Source of the DNA: Microvirga sesbaniae
GTDB lineage: Bacteria; Pseudomonadota; Alphaproteobacteria; Rhizobiales; Beijerinckiaceae
Direction of reading: 5' to 3'
Assembly (NCBI RefSeq): GCF_025460805.1
Contig: NZ_JAMXFJ010000028.1
Location: 1 to 53,739, forward strand
Length of the DNA stretch: 53,739 nt
Positions 50,091 to 53,739 of this stretch are shown one piece after another. Under the pieces are notes generated by a model. It did not search any database, was not told where the DNA came from, and was given only the letters and a program-made list of their open reading frames with translations. Position 1 is the stretch's first letter, and the number at the start of each line of letters is the position of its first letter. Both the position numbers and the translations under genes were made by a program.

Positions 50091-50279
50091 CGCAGGCTGC
50101 CCCTTCTAACCGTTCCTAGGTGCGAGCGGGTGTCTCCTCAAAAGCACACTCCGATCGTGGAGCTTCGCCCACTAATCTATGTTAGTGCCTGAGCATTGCG
50201 CAGCCACATACGAATGTCGGTGGCGAGTTTCCGTTGGGCCCACCGTGCCCGAGCGGAAGCCGCTTCTTTGGGGGCAACA

Positions 50280-50738
50280 ATGCGTATTTCTCTACTCGCG
50301 ATCCTCGCGGGCAGCCTTTCGTTGGGCGCCTGCGCAACGGTCACTCGTGGCACGACTGAACAGATTACTTTCGACTCTGAACCTCCCGCAGCCATGCGGA
50401 CTTCGACGGGCCTGACCTGCCCGACAACACCCTGCACGCTTCAAGTGGACAGAAAAGCCGAGTTCGTCGCAACTTTCTCCAAGGATGGGTACGAGAGCCA
50501 AGACATCATGGTCCAAACTCGCGTGGCGGGCAGCGGTGCGGCCGGATTTGCCGGTAACGTCCTGATCGGCGGCCTCGTTGGCATGGGCGTCGATGCTGCA
50601 ACCGGCGCGACACTGGAGCACTATCCGAATCCTGTAAACGCGAGCCTGGCTCCGCTCGCCGTCTCCTCGAAGTACCGTGGTCACAAGCGCCCTGCTCCCC
50701 GCGGGCCAGTGAAAGAGGCTGTCCCGCCGACCTCATAA
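50280..50738 (+). CDS. Small lipoprotein
   Basis: A 152-residue protein with a lipoprotein signal (ISLLAILAGSLSLGACATVT; lipobox LGAC, lipidated Cys about residue 18). The mature part has ITFDSEPPAAMRTSTGLTCP, then PCTLQVDRKAEFVATFSKDG, a PEGA-like strand pattern seen in envelope proteins, and a Gly-rich hydrophobic stretch (GAAGFAGNVLIGGLVGMGVD). ATG 50280 has GGGGG 5 bases upstream. It is probably anchored in the outer membrane. A terminator follows at once, so it stands alone. Confidence 0.8.
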   Translation: MRISLLAILAGSLSLGACATVTRGTTEQITFDSEPPAAMRTSTGLTCPTTPCTLQVDRKAEFVATFSKDGYESQDIMVQTRVAGSGAAGFAGNVLIGGLVGMGVDAATGATLEHYPNPVNASLAPLAVSSKYRGHKRPAPRGPVKEAVPPTS

Positions 50739-50759
50739 CTGTCGGATGAACGAATGTAG

Positions 50760-50787
50760 AACCTCGGCCAAGGCCGGGGTTTTCTTT
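50760..50787 (+). terminator. Rho-independent terminator of the lipoprotein gene
   Basis: ACCTCGGCC (50761-50769) pairs with GGCCGGGGT (50772-50780), inner pairs probably open, followed by TTTTCTTT (50780-50787). It lies 22 bases after the stop codon. Confidence 0.8.
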
Positions 50788-50954
50788 ATGTCTGCCGCCA
50801 ACCCCTCGTTTGGCCTTCCTCGTACGCCCGCTGCGCTCACCGGCACCCAAGCGGTTGCAACGGCGGCGCGAACCGCCTCTACCTCTTCATGCCACTCCCA
50901 CAGCAGCCCATATCGGAGATAATCAGGAACGGACTATGACTAGGATGGACTGTG

Positions 50955-51251
50955 ATGAACCGGCTTCCGGCAGTTTTGGCCGTTGCAGGATGGGGGCTCT
51001 GCGGGCTCTTCATTCTAAACTCCGGTATTCTCGGGGCTGATACTCAGACCAGAATCGCTCGCCTGACCCAAGCACTCCAACAGGCCGAGGCTGACCATGA
51101 TGCACTTGCCGCGGAGCTGGGACGCTTCAAAGCGGCACATCAGGATCTGCAGCATGTCGAAAGGCGGATCGCTTCCGCTACCGAGGAGCTCAAGCACTTG
51201 GAGTACCTTCGGGGCCGGGTGAGCGGGGAGATCGACGCAATACGCCCTTAG
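50955..51251 (+). CDS. Membrane-anchored coiled-coil protein, 98 residues
   Basis: One membrane helix (AVLAVAGWGLCGLFILNSGI) is followed by a long coiled coil (RIARLTQALQQAEADHDALA, RRIASATEELKHLEYLRGRV). The segment IASATEELKHLEYLRGRVSG is close in pattern to the protein at 26123, which adds a peptidoglycan-binding domain. I chose ATG 50955 rather than the GTG three bases earlier. It may partner with the larger protein, or be a truncated relative. Confidence 0.65.
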   Translation: MNRLPAVLAVAGWGLCGLFILNSGILGADTQTRIARLTQALQQAEADHDALAAELGRFKAAHQDLQHVERRIASATEELKHLEYLRGRVSGEIDAIRP

Positions 51252-51650
51252 CCGTTGAGCAGTATGTTCAGAGCACGCAGTTCCCAGAGCGAGACAACCA
51301 TTATCTCTGGGCTCACACGGCCAACCCCTCAGCGCCGGATCGAAGGAGTGGTGGACAGAGACTAAGGGTCGCATGGTCCTAACAATGTCCAAGCAGGAGC
51401 AGGATGTCTCCTTCAATGAGTGGAAGGACGAGAATGGGAAGAGCATCAACCGCGGCGTGAATGCCTGCGAGCACCTGATACAGCCTAGACGAAGCCCGGT
51501 TGTGGCGAGGCGTCATGCCTCCTTCGCGCCCCTTGTCCCTTCAAGCAAATCAGCTCAAGGTCATTCCAGCTGCCTTGCAGCGACAGCTGTCGGCGAGCCC
51601 CGGGATGCGCACGGATGTACTGCCCTCCCGGGCTCCTCGTCGGACTCCCC
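51252..51650. other. No gene seen
   Basis: About 400 bases with short frames only. A frame at 51373-51654 starts with ATG but its composition is not convincing. Confidence 0.4.
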
Positions 51651-51797
51651 CTAAGCATCAGCAGCCTTCTCATCCCCCTTTGCTTCATCGAGAGCATCAA
51701 CGAGCATTTTCAATTCGTCGTTCAGCGGGGCTAGAATAGTGTCCTGATAGTGGCCACCGAGCGTCTGGCCGATGAAGGATGCCAGGGATCTCGGCAA
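51651..51797 (-). CDS. Small NepR-like protein (possible anti-sigma factor)
   Basis: A minus-strand frame from TTG 51797 to TAG 51651 encodes about 48 residues: RSLASFIGQTLGGHYQDTIL, then APLNDELKMLVDALDEAKGD. The pattern ..IG..L...Y.d.l..Pl.d.l..L...Ld resembles NepR, the small anti-sigma factor of the alphaproteobacterial general stress response (with PhyR and EcfG). Neither partner gene is in view and the start is weak. It may be a truncated or orphan NepR homologue. It is too short to be found by usual gene-calling limits. Confidence 0.35.
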   Translation of the reverse strand: MPRSLASFIGQTLGGHYQDTILAPLNDELKMLVDALDEAKGDEKAADA

Positions 51798-52279
51798 CTG
51801 TGGACGATCCTTCGAGCTCAGCCGTTGATGTCCTATGTTAAAAAACTAACTGGACCAGTCCCGATCAGTTTCAGCGTAACCTTCGGGGCATTTGGGTGAG
51901 ACAAAATCCTAATAATCTTGAGAGTGGGGCCCATACTTAGTGACCGCCTTGGACATAAAGAAGGCCTCTTCACCACCCGGAATGGGGAATGAGCAGGACC
52001 TTCGTCCCGTGAGGGCCCTTGCGGGAGTACCTACACAAGTGTGGCTGCCAGATTGAAATGTCCGCCGGTCTGCTAAAGCACTTAGACGCCCTCTGACAGT
52101 TTCGCCCGCACCCCTCGGATGTCACACGCTTCAGCTTAACTTACTACTCCCAGTTGCATCAGGCTGAACGCTCCCTTTCTAAACAATGACCTGGATTAAA
52201 CTACCGAGTTACTTCGTATACCAGACGTGAAACCAATCGAAAGCCGCTCGGGCAGCGTTGTGTTGTAACGGGGACAATC
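51798..52279. other. No gene seen
   Basis: About 480 bases, relatively AT-rich, without a plausible frame or clear hairpin. Confidence 0.5.
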
Positions 52280-52573
52280 ATGCGAATAGTCTACGCGTCG
52301 CACTCCGACAGGGCTGGCACGCGCTGGACATGGAGCGCGATGCTCCGACTTGCCGTGTTGATTACGGCTGCGCTGGCTCTTCTCGCCATCACGCTCGTTG
52401 GATTGTTTGTCGTCCTGCCTCTGGTGATCGCCAGCGCCATCGCCTTGTCCTTTTTTCGTCGCCGCAGGCTGCGCCAGGCGCAGCATCGGTTGAAGGGTAG
52501 TGTCATCGATGCCGATTACACGCTCATCGTCCACCAGGAACGATGCTCTATCCCAGGCTCCAAAGGGTGGTAG
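52280..52573 (+). CDS. Small membrane protein, 97 residues
   Basis: One strongly hydrophobic hairpin-like region (LRLAVLITAALALLAITLVG, LFVVLPLVIASAIALSFF) is followed by a basic stop-transfer block (RRRRLRQAQHRLK) and a short acidic tail containing IDADYTLI. Small proteins of this build often sit in stress or envelope gene groups in Hyphomicrobiales. It probably spans the inner membrane once or twice. The function is unknown. Confidence 0.6.
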   Translation: MRIVYASHSDRAGTRWTWSAMLRLAVLITAALALLAITLVGLFVVLPLVIASAIALSFFRRRRLRQAQHRLKGSVIDADYTLIVHQERCSIPGSKGW

Positions 52574-52714
52574 CCCAATCTTGAATCCAGGTCCTTCCAC
52601 CCCCACCTCATGTTTACCGGGGTCCGGGCCCCTCTGGCAGTCTTTCCCAGGCTGCGATGTCGGACTCTCTCACCTGAGGAGCACTTGACGCTGCTCCGCA
52701 TCTGGGAGACGACT

Positions 52715-53122
52715 GTGACGTCTTACTCATATACCTCCCCCTTCACCGACACCTCGCTCCATGCGGCAGAAACACGCGCGCGGCTCGACGCGCTGGCGCG
52801 GCTTCTCGACAGCGCAGTTCGTGTGCCGGGAACCAACATCCGCTTCGGCGCAGACGCGCTCCTGAACCTCATTCCCGGCGTGGGTACCCTGACATCCAAG
52901 GGCATGTCGGCTTACCTGATCTGGGAGGCGGGCCGCCTGGGCGTGCCCATGTCGACGCTCCTGCGCATGATGGGCAATGTCGGTGTCGACTTCATGATCA
53001 GCGCCATTCCGCTCGTGGGCTGGGTAGGCGACGTGTTCTACCGCTCGAACCTGCGCAACGTGGACCTTCTCCGCACACACTTGGACAAGGCACATCCAGC
53101 GCCCACCCGCTTCCAGCGCTGA
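52715..53122 (+). CDS. DUF4112 protein
   Basis: A 135-residue protein: RLDALARLLDSAVRVPGTNI, then RFGADALLNLIPGVGTLTSK, GRLGVPMSTLLRMMGNVGVD and AIPLVGWVGDVFYRSNLRNV. This follows DUF4112 (fGlD...gLiPg.GD; rM..N...D...g..P..GD..D..fk.n.rN). Two moderately hydrophobic segments suggest a membrane association. GTG 52715 has GGGAG upstream and fits the family start better than the frame opening at 52610. The function is unknown. Confidence 0.8.
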   Translation: MTSYSYTSPFTDTSLHAAETRARLDALARLLDSAVRVPGTNIRFGADALLNLIPGVGTLTSKGMSAYLIWEAGRLGVPMSTLLRMMGNVGVDFMISAIPLVGWVGDVFYRSNLRNVDLLRTHLDKAHPAPTRFQR

Positions 53123-53148
53123 TAACGCTCGCCAAGCGAAACATGTCC

Positions 53149-53162
53149 GGCGGTTCGCCGCC
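53149..53162 (+). terminator. Short GC stem-loop between DUF4112 and ftsH
   Basis: GGCGG (53149-53153) pairs with CCGCC (53158-53162) around a TTCG tetraloop, a very stable hairpin, followed after TGG by TTCATTATTGTT. It may end the DUF4112 transcript. Confidence 0.45.
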
Positions 53163-53191
53163 TGGTTCATTATTGTTGAGAGAGCTTAGAG

Positions 53192-53739
53192 ATGAACAAT
53201 CCGAACACCGCACCCAACTTTCGCACTCTCGTGATTGTGGCCGTGGTCATGGCGCTGCTGTCGCTGTTCTACTTCCAGAACCCGTCGGCACCTCAGTCTG
53301 AGCAACTTCCCTACTCTGCCTTCGTTACAGCCGTCGACCAGGGTGAAATCCGTTCGGCCACCATCCAGGGTCAGGAGGTGATCGCCGAGCGCTCGGCAGG
53401 CAGCCGTGTCACAACCTACGTTCCGCAGGGTGCCGATCTGATCGCCCAGCTCCAGTTGAAGGGTGTTGTCATCAAAGCCGAGCCGCCGCGTCAACCAAGC
53501 CTTCTTGGCAGTCTGCTGCTGTCGCTGCTGCCATTCGCGTTGATGATCGGCATCGTGGTCTGGATGTCGCGCAAGGCCATGGGTCAGCAAGGCGGGGGCG
53601 GCATGATGTCAATCGGCAAGTCCAAGGCGAAGCTCCTGACCGAGGCGCATGGCCGCGTCACCTTCGACGACGTGGCGGGCATCGACGAGGCCAAGGAAGA
53701 CCTGCAGGAGGTGGTGGAGTTCCTGCGCGACCCGCAGAA
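53192..53739 (+). CDS. ftsH: ATP-dependent zinc metalloprotease FtsH, N-terminal part (partial)
   Basis: The window ends 182 codons into the gene. The first membrane helix is TLVIVAVVMALLSLFYF, followed by the periplasmic region (QLPYSAFVTAVDQGEIRSAT, TTYVPQGADLIAQL), a second helix (LLSLLPFALMIGIVVWMSRK) and the start of the AAA domain (KAKLLTEAHGRVTFDDVAGI, DEAKEDLQEVVEFLRDP). FtsH degrades membrane and regulatory proteins. The catalytic sites lie outside. It may be a second copy if this is an accessory replicon. ATG 53192 is preceded by GAGAG at a suitable distance. Confidence 0.92.
   Translation, partial: MNNPNTAPNFRTLVIVAVVMALLSLFYFQNPSAPQSEQLPYSAFVTAVDQGEIRSATIQGQEVIAERSAGSRVTTYVPQGADLIAQLQLKGVVIKAEPPRQPSLLGSLLLSLLPFALMIGIVVWMSRKAMGQQGGGGMMSIGKSKAKLLTEAHGRVTFDDVAGIDEAKEDLQEVVEFLRDPQ

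Noticed and set aside
1..53739. tRNA or rRNA genes
   Set aside because: I looked for the typical tRNA arms (GGTTCGAATCC-like) and rRNA core sequences and did not recognise any. Covariance-model searches could not be run.

Overview
The window looks like part of a large accessory replicon (plasmid or chromid) of an alphaproteobacterium in the Hyphomicrobiales, with a flavour of Methylobacteriaceae such as Microvirga. This is an inference from gene content: a RepC-type initiator, CcrM-type GANTC sites, DUF1127, DUF433, DUF4112, WGR and (from memory) DUF6880 proteins, an NHEJ-type DNA ligase, and a generally GC-rich sequence. I saw no rRNA, tRNA or CRISPR. The left edge cuts the end of an ABC-transporter ATPase and the right edge cuts the start of ftsH.

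Layout. 0-5 kb: ATPase tail, decayed integrase tail, aldehyde dehydrogenase, then a replication module. The module is an AT-rich block with 12 GANTC sites, a ribbon-helix-helix gene, two stem-loops and repC. A WGR gene and a scrap of tyrosine recombinase follow. 5-12.3 kb: DNA repair and chromatin genes (PolX-like protein with a broken polymerase site and an intact PHP domain, DinB, LigD-like ligase, HU with a Lys/Ala-rich tail) plus a Rieske protein. 12.5-17.7 kb: ParE/Phd toxin-antitoxin pair, flavodoxin-like protein, tyrosine recombinase copy A, and a cluster of antitoxin-like genes without visible toxins. 18.3-20.3 kb: a Clp-like protein that has lost its Walker motifs, translationally coupled to an unknown gene. 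20.5-25.3 kb: two unknown minus-strand genes (AT-hook protein; zinc-finger-like protein) flanking 2.3 kb without genes that holds eight iteron-like repeats. 26-33.7 kb: peptidoglycan-binding membrane protein, a soluble FtsK-type translocase, small unknown genes, a RES/Xre toxin-antitoxin pair and a DUF6880-like protein.

33.9-43.5 kb is a coherent amino-sugar locus. NagB, a SIS protein, NagA and a ceramidase-like hydrolase form one overlapping operon. A solute-binding protein, two permeases and an AGE-family epimerase form a second. A LacI-family repressor is divergent, and nearly the same palindrome (TGCAACCGGTTGCA) lies in front of both units, so the repressor probably controls both. No transporter ATPase or sugar kinase is present. 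43.6-46.6 kb is mobile: an ISNCY-type insertion sequence, recombinase copy B (inverted relative to A) and a frameshifted gene. 46.9-53.7 kb holds DUF1127, RarA, small envelope proteins, a possible NepR-like gene, DUF4112 and ftsH.

The most interesting points are the two separate origin-like blocks (GANTC cluster at 2.0-2.3 kb, phased repeats at 22.97-23.37 kb), the pseudo-ATPase Clp operon, the polymerase-dead PolX, the soluble FtsK with an internal GC-rich patch, and the family of three related recombinase loci. Everything rests on reading the sequence by eye; no database search was run.
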